In this document: positions 19,770 through 29,290 of the stretch, one piece after another
Layout of the letters: every line of letters begins with the position of its first letter
Position numbering within the stretch: position 1 is the first letter of the stretch
Source of the DNA: Gemmatimonadota bacterium
GTDB taxonomy: Bacteria > Gemmatimonadota > Gemmatimonadetes > Longimicrobiales > Gaopeijiaceae
Reading direction: 5' to 3'
Length of the DNA: 64,000 nucleotides
NCBI GenBank assembly: GCA_022827345.1
Contig: JAJDTB010000007.1
Span: forward strand, 62,001-126,000
Notes under the pieces: generated by a model
What the model was told of the DNA's origin: nothing
Seen by the model: only the letters and a program-made list of their open reading frames with translations
The model's database searches: none
Position numbers and translations under genes: made by a program

Positions 19770-21073
19770 AGCTCTCTCCCCACGATGGATTCCAGTTCCG
19801 CCTTCGCGACTACATAGTCGTACCGTGCGGAGACGAGGTTTGCTTCAGCCTCGTCCAGGGCGACCTGACTGGTGATCACGTCGAGGATATTGGCCATCTG
19901 GACATCGTAGCGCTCGCGGATGAGCCTCAGGTCCTCCTCGGCCACGAGCACGGCCTCCGCCGCGATGGAGATGGCCAGTTCCTGCGTCTCCAGCGTTCTG
20001 AGCGCCGCGTCCACGTCCTGGCGCACGCCCCTGCGAGCGTCCTCCTCGGTCAGACGCGCCACTCTCCGGCTTTCGCTCGCCTGACTCACGCTCTGTTCAC
20101 GCTGGAATCCGTCGAAGAGCTGGTAGCTCCCGGAAATCCGGAAGTTCCAACTGGTATTGCCCCCGTTGAAGGAGCGGTCCTGGTTGGCCCAGTTGTATCC
20201 CGACGAAACCGACAGGTTGGGGAGGTAGGAGCTCCGAGCGGTGCTGAGGCTCGCTCCCGCGATCGCCGCAGACGCTTCGGCAGCCCGTACGGCCGGGGAA
20301 ACCGATTCCGCCAGCGCCACGATCTCCGCCTCGCCGAGAGCGAGCGGCGCAGGCTCGAGATCGTCGGGAAGTGCGGGCACGACCGGGCCGTCGACGCCGA
20401 CCTGCCGCCCCAGGGCAAAGCGCGATGCGCGAAGCTGATTCTGTGCCTGAAGCAGACTCTGGCGCGCGTTCGCGAGCTCGAGACGGGTCCGCAGGCTGTC
20501 CGAGCGCGTTCCCGTTCCCACTACCACGCGCGCACGCGTGATCGCCAGACTCTCTTCCGCCCGGGTTACGCTCGCCTCGGCCACCTGGACCAGTTCGAAC
20601 TGCCTCAGGGCGTTGAGAAACAGTGTTCGCGTCTGCAGCTGCACCGAGAAGCGCTGCGACCGCATGAGCGCTTCGGCTTCGATCATTGCCGACTCGGTTC
20701 GGTCGAGCTCGTGGAACTTCCGGCCGCCCTGGAAGATCTGGTAGTTCGTGTTCAGGGAGGCGCTGTAGAAGTCGCTGCTGCCGGTGACGACGCGCTGGGT
20801 GTTGGGATCGAAGCGATCCTGACTCTGGATCGAAGCGCCAGAGCCCACGCTGACATTGGGCAGAAACGATCCCCAGGCCCGCATGCGCGTCCCGCCGGCG
20901 TTGTTCACGCTCGCCTGGCTCTGTGCGAACTGGGGGCTGAAGATCAGCGCGAGCTGGAGCGCCGTGTCCATGCTCAGCGTGTCGCCGGGTTGTTGGGCGG
21001 CCATTCCCGGAGCGGAGCCGATGAGTAGCAGCAGCCCGAATCCGGGCGCCCTGCGCAGTCGGTGGTGTTTCAC
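19766..21073 (-). CDS. TolC-family outer membrane efflux protein
   Basis: GTG start with signal peptide; paired OEP coiled-coil repeats ([26 protein letters not shown] ... [28 protein letters not shown]). Confidence 0.88.
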   Translation of the reverse strand: MKHHRLRRAPGFGLLLLIGSAPGMAAQQPGDTLSMDTALQLALIFSPQFAQSQASVNNAGGTRMRAWGSFLPNVSVGSGASIQSQDRFDPNTQRVVTGSSDFYSASLNTNYQIFQGGRKFHELDRTESAMIEAEALMRSQRFSVQLQTRTLFLNALRQFELVQVAEASVTRAEESLAITRARVVVGTGTRSDSLRTRLELANARQSLLQAQNQLRASRFALGRQVGVDGPVVPALPDDLEPAPLALGEAEIVALAESVSPAVRAAEASAAIAGASLSTARSSYLPNLSVSSGYNWANQDRSFNGGNTSWNFRISGSYQLFDGFQREQSVSQASESRRVARLTEEDARRGVRQDVDAALRTLETQELAISIAAEAVLVAEEDLRLIRERYDVQMANILDVITSQVALDEAEANLVSARYDYVVAKAELESIVGREL

Positions 21074-21074
21074 G

Positions 21075-21569
21075 CTACCGCGCCTCCCCTTCGCCCGGGC
21101 GTTCACCGTCCGGGCCGTCACGGCGGGAGTCGCCCCGTTCGCCGCGATCGGGGGAATAGCGCACCGCCAGCAGCGAATCGTATTCGGCAATCTGGTCGGC
21201 GTTCAGGACCGCCTTGATGGAATCCTGCGTGGCCATCAGCAGATCCATGCGCTCCCGGTCGTAGTCCTGGCGGGCTGTTTCGCGCAGGGCATCCATGCTG
21301 CTCCGGAAGTGCACGATGATCTCGTCGACCGCCGCGCGCTGCCCCGGCTGCATCACGACTTCATAGATGACGGGCCCGCGCTGACGCTCGGCGTCCCCCT
21401 GCTCCGCGTCCTCCTCCGTCTCTTCCGGATCCGGAGTCTGGATCGCCACCACCTCCGGAGTGCCGGTCTGCGCCGGGCGGCGGGCATCCCACGCCATCCC
21501 GAGCATGAAGCCGGCCGCCAGGGTCACGAAGAGAAGAACGACCGAAATGAATCGAGCTTGTTGCGCCAT
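21075..21569 (-). CDS. Membrane-anchored Spy/CpxP-like or periplasmic sensor-like hypothetical protein
   Basis: N-terminal TM helix, acidic linker, helical C-terminal region MDLLMATQDSIKAVLNADQIAEYDSLL. Confidence 0.55.
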   Translation of the reverse strand: MAQQARFISVVLLFVTLAAGFMLGMAWDARRPAQTGTPEVVAIQTPDPEETEEDAEQGDAERQRGPVIYEVVMQPGQRAAVDEIIVHFRSSMDALRETARQDYDRERMDLLMATQDSIKAVLNADQIAEYDSLLAVRYSPDRGERGDSRRDGPDGERPGEGEAR

Positions 21570-21979
21570 CAGGGTCTGCTGCCCTCGACCAGTGCCATGA
21601 AGGCCCCGGCGCTGCCGGTCCGGTCGGCGCTGAGCAGGATCTCGAAGGCGCCGTCGTCCGCGCGCTCGCCCAGCATGTCCTGCATGACCAGCTGCGGCGG
21701 GGGTCCGCTGCTCCGCCGCGCCTCGGTCCCGACCAGCACGGCCGCGATCGCCGCCGCGGCCACGGCTGCCGGAATCAGGCTCCGGGACCAGCCGGAAAGC
21801 ACCGCCGCCACCGACTCGCGGGCGGCCGCGCGCCGCCGTGCCAGCTCGAAGGCGACCCGGTCCATGATCCGGGACCGGTACTCATCCCAGTACCCCGGCC
21901 GCTCATGGCCCGGGTCCAGGGCCTCCAGTGATGTCATCCGATCGTCTTCTCTCATGTTCGCCTCGGCAGCGTCACGCAT
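21569..21979 (-). CDS. Putative anti-sigma factor / single-pass membrane protein
   Basis: 136 aa, TM segment LIPAAVAAAAIAAVLVG; overlaps the ECF sigma gene end. Confidence 0.5.
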   Translation of the reverse strand: MRDAAEANMREDDRMTSLEALDPGHERPGYWDEYRSRIMDRVAFELARRRAAARESVAAVLSGWSRSLIPAAVAAAAIAAVLVGTEARRSSGPPPQLVMQDMLGERADDGAFEILLSADRTGSAGAFMALVEGSRP

Positions 21980-22520
21980 GTCCCCTCCATTCAGCCAGGT
22001 TCGCGCGAAGCGCCTTCCGCGCGAAGTGGAGGTGCGACCGGATCGTCCCCGAAGGGATTCCCAGCCGCTCCGAAATCTCGTCGTGCTTCCACCCCTCCAG
22101 GTCGTGGAGCAGGACGATTTCTCTCTGTAACTCCGTCAATTCACTCAATGCCTCTTTAAGCCGGCTTCGCAGAGCCGATATGTCCGCCATCCTCGCGGGA
22201 TCGGGGTCGGTCGTCCGCGCACTGATCGGAATCTGTTCCCCGCCGCGAAGGCTCTCGCGCCGGATCAGGTTGCGCGAACGGTTTCTGACGATCGCCAGGA
22301 GCCATCCCGCGAACTTCGCGGGGTTCCGGCAATCGTCGAGCCGCTGCAACGCAACCAGGAACGACTCCTGCGACGCGTCCTCGGCATCCGCGTGCTTTCC
22401 GGTGACCGACAGGGCCACGGCGTAGGCCGCACGCTGATAGCGGCGAACCAGCTCACCGAATGCCTCCCCGTCTCCGGAACGCGCCTGGATCACGAGATCC
22501 GCGTCTGACCGACCCTTCAT
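21972..22520 (-). CDS. ECF RNA polymerase sigma factor (RpoE-like)
   Basis: DADLVIQARSGDGEAFGELVRRYQRAAYAVALSVTGKHADAEDASQESFLVALQRL; LTELQREIVLLHDLEGWKHDEISERLGIPSGTIRSHLHFARKALR. Confidence 0.93.
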   Translation of the reverse strand: MKGRSDADLVIQARSGDGEAFGELVRRYQRAAYAVALSVTGKHADAEDASQESFLVALQRLDDCRNPAKFAGWLLAIVRNRSRNLIRRESLRGGEQIPISARTTDPDPARMADISALRSRLKEALSELTELQREIVLLHDLEGWKHDEISERLGIPSGTIRSHLHFARKALRANLAEWRGHA

Positions 22521-22686
22521 TCCCTGTGACTAGACACCTTGTGCGGCTTCCCTGTTGAGGCCGAACGTTGGTCGTTGCTGGTTGACAGCCTGACGCCGGG
22601 TTCCGTTAGCAGTCGACCCTGGAAGAGCTCGGGGGTCCGTCCACGGGTTGTCAGGACGCGTACGCCGTTTTCGGCACCGCCGGCCG

Positions 22687-23325
22687 TCACCGCCTGGGAC
22701 CGCGGCGTGGAGAGGCACGGCGCCGGGCGCCGGCGCCTTGTGGTCGTTCCCGCCGCGCCCCGCGAGACGCCTTCCTGCCCGGGTCGGGTGCCGGCGCGAC
22801 CTCCCTGACGAGGGACACGAGTTCCTCCTCGGCGACATCGTCGAGGGAGCGGGCCATCACATAGCGCGTGGCGAGGACATCATCGGCGCCGCGCCGCGGC
22901 TCGAGGCCGATGCTCAGGATCGTGGCCCCGGCATCGCGGTCGTAGCCGACGCAGCCCGCTCCCTCCTGGCGCAGCACCCACACCTCATCGTCCACCGTGA
23001 CCTCGCGTTCAGGCGTCGAGACCCCGGCGGCCGGTGCGATGTCCCGCACGGGCTGCGGCGGGGTGCGCCGGCGGGGGGACGCTGGTGGCGCCGCGGGCAC
23101 CGGCCGTGCCGCCTTCAGGGAATCCCGGACCGGGGCGGGGGCCGGGGGGGCGGCTGGCGCCGGTGCGTTCGGGGGGGCGGCTGGCGCCGGCGCGTTCGGA
23201 GGGGCGGCTGGCGCGGGTGCGTTCGGAGGGGCGGGCGATGCGGGTCTGTCCGCCGGGTTCGGCAGCGCGACCGACCTGGCCGGCAAGGGAGGTGGTGCTG
23301 GCTTTCTGGTGGGCTTGTCGGCCAT
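22687..23325 (-). CDS. Hypothetical protein with Pro/Ala tandem-repeat N-terminus
   Basis: ORF 212 aa; three NAPAPAAPP repeats; compact C-terminal segment VTVDDEVWVLRQEGAGCVGYDRDAGATILSIGLEP. Confidence 0.55.
   Translation of the reverse strand: MADKPTRKPAPPPLPARSVALPNPADRPASPAPPNAPAPAAPPNAPAPAAPPNAPAPAAPPAPAPVRDSLKAARPVPAAPPASPRRRTPPQPVRDIAPAAGVSTPEREVTVDDEVWVLRQEGAGCVGYDRDAGATILSIGLEPRRGADDVLATRYVMARSLDDVAEEELVSLVREVAPAPDPGRKASRGARRERPQGAGARRRASPRRGPRR
23147..23227. repeat. 3 x 27-bp in-frame tandem repeat
   Basis: ggggcggctggcgccggtgcgttcggg-type units at 23147, 23174, 23201. Confidence 0.85.
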
Positions 23326-23355
23326 GGTGATACCCCCCGCGACGGCGGCGCCGCG

Positions 23356-23904
23356 TCAGTGTCGCATGACGGGAACGGCGTCGTCGCCGAAGAACATCCG
23401 GATGTACTTCGCCTGGATCGGGGTGACCTTCCTGACCGCCCACACGAGCTCCACGTGGTTCGGCTCGATGGGACGCGTGGCCAGCCGCAGCCCCGCCTCG
23501 CGCGGAAGGCGGTTCCCCTTCCGGTGATTGCAGCTCGAGCAGGCCGTGACCACGTTCTCCCACGAGTTGCCGCCGCCCCGCGAGATGGGCAGCACGTGAT
23601 CGCGGGTCAGGAACTCGCGGCTCTGCAGCTCCCGCTTGTGACGGCCGCAGTACTGGCAGGCGTACCCGTCCCGCGCAAAGAGGAAGGTGTTGGTCACCTG
23701 CCGGCGAAAGCGCCTCGGGACCTGGACGTACCTGACAAGCCGGATGACAAGCGGGCAGGGGTGCTCGGTCCGCACCGTCCGAAACGCGCGCCGGGCGTCC
23801 TGCTCGAGGATCTCGGCCTTTTCGTCCAGCACGAGACGGATCGCCCTCCGGGCGGGGACGATCATCAACGGCTCGTACGATGCATTGAGGGCTAAGCAGC
23901 TCAC
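23356..23904 (-). CDS. HNH endonuclease
   Basis: CQYCGRHKRELQSREFLTRDHVLPISRGGGNSWENVVTACSSCNHRKGNR. Confidence 0.92.
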   Translation of the reverse strand: MSCLALNASYEPLMIVPARRAIRLVLDEKAEILEQDARRAFRTVRTEHPCPLVIRLVRYVQVPRRFRRQVTNTFLFARDGYACQYCGRHKRELQSREFLTRDHVLPISRGGGNSWENVVTACSSCNHRKGNRLPREAGLRLATRPIEPNHVELVWAVRKVTPIQAKYIRMFFGDDAVPVMRH

Positions 23905-24076
23905 GGCGCCGACTCCAGGTGATCTGTCCGAAGGCTCCCGCGGGGTTGTGCAGGTCGCAGGCGCTCCGGTTGACGATAACGAATCGGACCCTTCGGGTGA
24001 AACTGCCAGCGAGGGATTCGCGACGTTCCGGCCCGGCCGCCGGGGTCTCCGCCGCGCGGCGCTCGGGGGCGAGGGC

Positions 24077-26338
24077 CTACATGAGGTGCAGCGGATCCCG
24101 GTCGATCGAGACGCGCATGTCGGCGCCGGACGGGTGGAAGCCGTCGGCCACCGCGATGAGCAGGCGGCCGATGTCGGCGACGCCGCCGCGCAGGAGGATG
24201 TGCCACCGGAAGCGTCCGTGCAGCTTCTCGATCGGCGCCGGTGCGGGCCCCAGTACTTCGGGTCCGGCAGCGGTGCGCCCGGCCAGCCACGCCTCCAGCG
24301 ATTGCGCGGCGGAGAGGGCGTCCGCCTGCACGGGACTGCTCAGCACGATCCGGGCCATGCGCACGCCGGGCGGATAGGCGGGCTCGGTCCTCGCGGCCAG
24401 TTCGCGCTCCACGAAGCCGTGATAGTCGTGGGCCACGGCGGCGCGGACGACGTAGTGGTCCGGCACATAGGTCTGGATGACGACTTCGCCGGCAAGGCGC
24501 CCCCGCCCCGCCCGCCCCGCCACCTGCGAGAGGAGCTGGAAGGTGCGCTCGCAGCTGCGGAAGTCGGGCAGGTGAAGGCCGATGTCCGCGTTGATGACGC
24601 CGACCAGGGTGACCCGGGGAAAGTCCAGCCCCTTGGCGATCATCTGGGTGCCCAGCAGGATGTCCACTTCGCCTGAGCGGACGCGCTCGAGGATGTCCCG
24701 GTGCGACCACTTCCCGCCGGTGGTGTCCACATCCATGCGCGCGACTCGGCACCCGGGAAGGCTCTCGAGGAGGATACGCTCGACCTGTTCGGTGCCGAGG
24801 CCGCGGTAGGACAGCGCGGGCGAGCCGCATTGGGCGCAGCGCGACGGCGGCGGCTCGGTGTGGCCGCAGTGGTGGCAGATCATCCGCTGGCGGGCACGGT
24901 GAAGCGTCATGGACACCGAGCAGTGGGCGCATTCGAGCACGTCGCCGCAGCTCTGACAGAGGGCGAAGCTGGCATACCCGCGCCGGTTGAGCAGAAGGAT
25001 GGTCTGCTCGTTTCGCCTCAGCCGCTGCCGCAGGGCCCGCAGGAGCCGCGGCGAGATCACCTGTTCGGGGGGCGCGGGAGGACCGGACGGTTCGGCCGCG
25101 CCGTTGCCGGCGGCCGATCGCCGGGGTCGTGAGCCGTCCAGTTCCCCCCTGGGGCGCAGATCCACCACGTGGACGTCGGGAAGCACCCCGCCGCCAACCC
25201 GATCGGGAAGATTGAGTGAGGTGTATTTTCCCGATCGGGAATTCTCCCAACTCTCGAGGGAAGGCGTGGCCGATCCGAGCACACAGACTGCACCCGCCCT
25301 GGCGGCCCGTACGACGGCCACATCGCGGCCGTTGTACCGGGGCGTCTCCGACTGCTTGTAGCTGCCGTCGTGCTCTTCGTCCACGACGATCGCACCCAGG
25401 CGGGCCAACGGCGCGAACACCGCCGAGCGGGCGCCGATCGCGATGCGCTTGCGGCCCGACTTCAGTTCCGTCCAGGCGTCGAAGCGTTCGCCGTCGGAAA
25501 GGCCCGAGTGGAGGACCGCGACGAGGTCGCCGAAGGCGGCCCTGAAGCGGGATACGGTTTGAGGAGTCAGCGCGATCTCGGGCACCAGCATCACGGCCCC
25601 CTCGCCGCGCTCCAGCACCCGCCGGATCAGTTCGATGTAGACCAGCGTCTTGCCCGAACTCGTCACGCCGTGCAGCAGGAACGTCCCCCCTCCCTGTCCC
25701 AGCGCGCTCGTCAGGTCCTCCAGGACCCCTCGCTGTGCGGGCGTCGGCGTCAGGGCGGGCCCTCCCTCCCCTGCCTCTCCGCTGAAGGGATCCCTCAGGA
25801 CCACCTCCTCGCGGATTTCGACCAGCCCCTTGCTCTCCAGCCCCCGCATTACCGCTCGGCTGAAGCCGTTTTCCTGCATTGCGGTGAGGGTCTGCGTTCC
25901 GCCGGCTTCCAGCAGGCGCTCGAAGGCCTCGCGCTGGCGGGCGGCACGGCCGAAGATCTCGTCGAGTTGCTCCAGCGTGCCGACCTCGCGAACGACCCTG
26001 GCCACCAGGCGTTTGCGCGGTGCGGTCCTCCGCGGAGTCGGCAGCATCGTGCGCAGGACGATCCCCGGCGGCGCCACGTAGTACCGGGCGATCCAGCGGG
26101 CCAGATCGAGCAGCTCCTCGTCCACCGCGTGCTCGGGCCCCAGCACGGCTGCCACATCGCGAACGCGCGGCACCTCGGTCCCGGGGCCCATCACCCATCC
26201 GGTCAGGGTGCGGTTGCGAAACGGGACGCGGACCCGGGTGCCCGGCGGCGGTGGGGCGCCCTCGCTCCGGTAGGTGAACAGACGGCGCAGCGGCACGGGC
26301 AGCGCCACCTCCACGAACGAACTGCCGCGGACCGACAT
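24077..26338 (-). CDS. priA: Primosomal protein N' (replication restart helicase PriA)
   Basis: FLLHGVTSSGKTLVYIELI Walker A, DEEHDGSYKQ, zinc-binding CxxCxxxxxCxxC clusters, LLGTQMIAKGLDFPRVTLVGVINAD. Confidence 0.95.
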   Translation of the reverse strand: MSVRGSSFVEVALPVPLRRLFTYRSEGAPPPPGTRVRVPFRNRTLTGWVMGPGTEVPRVRDVAAVLGPEHAVDEELLDLARWIARYYVAPPGIVLRTMLPTPRRTAPRKRLVARVVREVGTLEQLDEIFGRAARQREAFERLLEAGGTQTLTAMQENGFSRAVMRGLESKGLVEIREEVVLRDPFSGEAGEGGPALTPTPAQRGVLEDLTSALGQGGGTFLLHGVTSSGKTLVYIELIRRVLERGEGAVMLVPEIALTPQTVSRFRAAFGDLVAVLHSGLSDGERFDAWTELKSGRKRIAIGARSAVFAPLARLGAIVVDEEHDGSYKQSETPRYNGRDVAVVRAARAGAVCVLGSATPSLESWENSRSGKYTSLNLPDRVGGGVLPDVHVVDLRPRGELDGSRPRRSAAGNGAAEPSGPPAPPEQVISPRLLRALRQRLRRNEQTILLLNRRGYASFALCQSCGDVLECAHCSVSMTLHRARQRMICHHCGHTEPPPSRCAQCGSPALSYRGLGTEQVERILLESLPGCRVARMDVDTTGGKWSHRDILERVRSGEVDILLGTQMIAKGLDFPRVTLVGVINADIGLHLPDFRSCERTFQLLSQVAGRAGRGRLAGEVVIQTYVPDHYVVRAAVAHDYHGFVERELAARTEPAYPPGVRMARIVLSSPVQADALSAAQSLEAWLAGRTAAGPEVLGPAPAPIEKLHGRFRWHILLRGGVADIGRLLIAVADGFHPSGADMRVSIDRDPLHLM

Positions 26339-26369
26339 CGCGCGAGAGCCGCCGGGGCGCGGCCCGGGG

Positions 26370-27587
26370 TCAGTCCTTCAGGAGCAGGAAGACGTCCTGC
26401 TGCGGCTCGTCGACCGTCACCTCGGGCCCATCGGGTCCCATGAAGACGTTGAACTCGGTGCGCAGCCCCACGTCGTCGGCGATGTAGATCCCCGGCTCCA
26501 CCGAGAAGCCCACGCCCGGCACGAGAACACGGTCGTCGTGCGCCTCGAGGTTGTCGAGGTTGGGGCCCCGGCCGTGGATGTCGCGGTCGATCGAGTGGCC
26601 GGTGCGATGGATGAAGTACTCGCCGTATCCGGCGTCCGTGATGATGCGGCGGGCCACGTCGTCGCCCTCGAAGCCGCGCAGGACCTCCCCGCGAGCGTGG
26701 CGTTCCTTCAGGGAAGCGACCACGCCGTCGCGGGCGGCCTTGGCCACCTCCCAGATCTCGGCGATGCGGGGCGGGAGTTCGCTGCCCAGGAAGCCCATCC
26801 AGGTCTGGTCGGCGGGCACGGATTCTTCGTGGCAGGCGCCCCAGAGGTCGATGAGGAGGAGATCGCCCGCCTTGATGCGCTCGCCGACTTCGCCGGGATC
26901 GTAGTGGGGATCGGCCGCCCTCGGGCCGATGGCGACGATGCAGTCGGCCTGCGCCGGGGCGCCCCGCGCGGCGAGCTCGTTGCGGATCCAGGTGGCGAGG
27001 GCGCCCTCCGTGATGGTTGCGCCGCGCGACACGTGGTCGGCGGCGCGTTCGAAGGCTTCCCGCGCCAGATCCTTGACGAGCCGGGATGCGCGGCCGTGTT
27101 CCTCGCGCTGCGTGGGGGTCCACACGGCGTAGAAGGTGGAGACGAGGTCGCCGGAGCTGCACAGTTCGACGCCGGTGTCGACGATGATGTCGCGTATGCC
27201 CGCGGGCAGGAGGTCGAGGTACGGCACGTCGCCGCGGGAGGAGGTCTCGGTGGCGACCCGCTCGCACCCGGCCAACAGGGCGCGCAGACCCGCCTCCATG
27301 CGCTGGCGGCTCGAATAGCTGTCCTTGGGCCAGTCCAGGTGGCGCCAGGAGGAGTGCTCGATCGCGTGGATGAGCAGCCGCGGCTGACCGGTCGCCGGCA
27401 CGAGCGCGAAGCCGCGCCGCGTGGTCCACTCGAGGCCGAGCAGGGAGCGGCCGATGGGGTTGCGGTCCTTGAAGTCGTAGATGAGCCACGCGTCGAACCC
27501 TCGCTCGCGCAGCGCCTCCTGGACCCTGGCCACGCCTTCGGGGTTCGCCAGCAGCACCCCGGTGGTATCCGACTGCGCCCGCGTCAT
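26370..27587 (-). CDS. M24 family metallopeptidase (Xaa-Pro peptidase-like)
   Basis: DLLLIDLWG, FIHRTGHSIDRDIHGRGPNLDN, GVGFSVEPGIYI, GLRTEFNVFMG metal-ligand motifs; start ATG at 27587. Confidence 0.88.
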   Translation of the reverse strand: MTRAQSDTTGVLLANPEGVARVQEALRERGFDAWLIYDFKDRNPIGRSLLGLEWTTRRGFALVPATGQPRLLIHAIEHSSWRHLDWPKDSYSSRQRMEAGLRALLAGCERVATETSSRGDVPYLDLLPAGIRDIIVDTGVELCSSGDLVSTFYAVWTPTQREEHGRASRLVKDLAREAFERAADHVSRGATITEGALATWIRNELAARGAPAQADCIVAIGPRAADPHYDPGEVGERIKAGDLLLIDLWGACHEESVPADQTWMGFLGSELPPRIAEIWEVAKAARDGVVASLKERHARGEVLRGFEGDDVARRIITDAGYGEYFIHRTGHSIDRDIHGRGPNLDNLEAHDDRVLVPGVGFSVEPGIYIADDVGLRTEFNVFMGPDGPEVTVDEPQQDVFLLLKD

Positions 27588-28144
27588 TCCATTTCCTCCA
27601 TCGCTTCGAGTTCGGCGAGGGCGGCGTCGAGCCGCTCCCGGTCTTCTTCGCTGATGTCGCCTGCCGTACCCTCTCCTGCCACGGCGGCCCCCCTGAGCCG
27701 GCGCAGCACCACGACCACCACGGCGAGCCCCATCAGGAGCGCCGCGGGCGGCATCACCCAGGCCAGCAGCCCGGTCCCGGTGCGCTTCGGCAGGGCGCGG
27801 TACTCTTCCCCGTGGGCTGCCACCACGAGCTCGACGAGGCTGTCGGCCGGCAGCCCGTCGCGGGCCATCTGGTCGATGCTGTCCCTGAGTTCGGCGGCCT
27901 GCCAGGAGGGGCAGACCTCGAGCATCTGTCCCGGACAATAGGGGGAACGAATCTTCGCGATCGCCTCCCGGGCCTCCGGATGGACCTGGTGCGGCGCCGT
28001 TTCCTGGGCGGACGCAGGACCATCCACAGCCGGCGCCGCCAGCGCCGCCCCCAGCGCCGCCGCCACCATCGACGGCAGCAGGGCGTATGCGCGCAGCCGC
28101 CGTGGGCCGCGGTTTCCGTTGGCTGGAACTGCGTCGATCATCAT
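27584..28144 (-). CDS. ccmH: CcmH/CcmH-NrfF-like cytochrome c maturation protein with variant Cys motif
   Basis: Signal peptide; IRSPYCPGQMLEVCPSWQAAELRDSIDQMARDGLPADSLVELVVAAHGEEYRALP; C-terminal TM helix. Confidence 0.75.
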   Translation of the reverse strand: MMIDAVPANGNRGPRRLRAYALLPSMVAAALGAALAAPAVDGPASAQETAPHQVHPEAREAIAKIRSPYCPGQMLEVCPSWQAAELRDSIDQMARDGLPADSLVELVVAAHGEEYRALPKRTGTGLLAWVMPPAALLMGLAVVVVVLRRLRGAAVAGEGTAGDISEEDRERLDAALAELEAMEEME

Positions 28145-28155
28145 CTTCCGCCTCT

Positions 28156-28245
28156 GTCCATCGGAGCGCCGTCCATCGGTGCACCGTTCATCGGAGCGTC
28201 CGTTCACCGGGGCCCGTCCATCGGAGCGCCGTCCATCCCGACGCC
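28156..28245. repeat. ~6 x 15-bp degenerate tandem repeat GTCCATCGGAGCGCC
   Basis: Units at 28156, 28171, 28186, 28202, 28216, 28231 spanning the stop codon of the deacetylase-like gene. Confidence 0.8.
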
Positions 28246-29235
28246 GGCGAGCGCGCGAATGACGGCGACGCATCCCGCGCCGGTACGCGGCGGGTCGTAT
28301 CCTCCCTCCAAGAATACCACAACGCGGCCACCGCAGCAGCGCGCGGCCACATCCATGACCATGCGCGTGGTTTCGTGGAGGTCTTCCGGCTCCAGCAGCT
28401 GTCCGCCGAGCGGATCGCCGGCGAGGACGTCGAACCCCGACGACACCAGGACGAAGTCGGGCTCCGAGCGCTCCACCGCCGTCTCCAGCGCCATGCGGAA
28501 GACCCGCAGGTAGTCGGCTCGGGGCGTCCGCGGGCGCAGCGGCACGTTCAGGGTGAACCCCTCCCCCCGCCCGCGCCCCGTCTCGTGCGCAGCTCCCGTC
28601 CCGGGATAGTGCGGGTACTGGTGAAGCGACAGGAAGAACACGTCGGGGTCGTCGTAGAAGGCGTCCTGAGTGCCGTTGCCGTGATGGACGTCCCAGTCGA
28701 CGATCAGCACGCGCCCGGCCTCGCCGCTTGCCCGGAGACTCGCCGCCGCGACGGCGATGTTGTTGAAGAGGCAGAACCCCATCGCGCGGTCCGGGGTGGC
28801 GTGATGCCCGGGGGGACGCGCGGCGACGAAGGCGTTGCGGAACCGCCCGGCGGCGACCCCGCGCGCGGCTTCCAGCCCCGCGCCGGCCGTCCCCAGCGCG
28901 GCGTCCCACGAGGCGGCGGAGACTCGCGTGTCGGCGTCGAGCGCGACCCCGCCGCCCTGCTCGCGGGCCTGTTCCACCGCGCGGCGCACGGTTTCGACCA
29001 GCGCGGCATCGTGCACCAGCGTCAGGTCCTCTTCGCGGGCCGGCTCGGGGGCCACCTGCACCACCCGGTCGTGCAGGGCGACCAGGTCGTTCTTGAGCGC
29101 CGACGCGACCGCGCGCAGCCTGCCCTGATGCTCGGGGTGCCCCCAGCCCGTGTCGTGCAGGACCGCCGAGGAGTGCATGAAGAAGGCGGTGGGCGCCGTG
29201 GCGCCGCCCTCGGCGCGGCCCGCTCCGTCGCTCAT
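28204..29235 (-). CDS. Histone deacetylase / acetoin utilization (AcuC-like) family protein
   Basis: ARPPGHHATPDRAMGFCLFNNIAVAA; VLIVDWDVHHGNGTQDAFY; VSSGFDVLAGDPLG. Confidence 0.92.
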   Translation of the reverse strand: MSDGAGRAEGGATAPTAFFMHSSAVLHDTGWGHPEHQGRLRAVASALKNDLVALHDRVVQVAPEPAREEDLTLVHDAALVETVRRAVEQAREQGGGVALDADTRVSAASWDAALGTAGAGLEAARGVAAGRFRNAFVAARPPGHHATPDRAMGFCLFNNIAVAAASLRASGEAGRVLIVDWDVHHGNGTQDAFYDDPDVFFLSLHQYPHYPGTGAAHETGRGRGEGFTLNVPLRPRTPRADYLRVFRMALETAVERSEPDFVLVSSGFDVLAGDPLGGQLLEPEDLHETTRMVMDVAARCCGGRVVVFLEGGYDPPRTGAGCVAVIRALAGVGMDGAPMDGPR

Positions 29236-29290
29236 CCGGACTCGCCGGCGGCGGAATCCACCTCGCTCATCCCGGCAGCTTCGGCGCCCG

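Noticed and set aside
22520-22690. Possible tRNA or small RNA in the gap upstream of the second sigma gene
   Set aside because: No cloverleaf or T-loop consensus (GGTTCRANNC) could be found by eye.
25199-25238. Inverted repeat CCGATCGGGAA ... TTCCCGATCGG
   Set aside because: Lies inside priA coding sequence (SGKYTSLNLPDR region); no intergenic context, probably coincidental codon usage.
23901-26198. 765-aa minus-strand ORF
   Set aside because: Alternate frame overlapping priA on the same strand; Arg/Pro/Ala-rich, no domain signal. GC-frame artefact.
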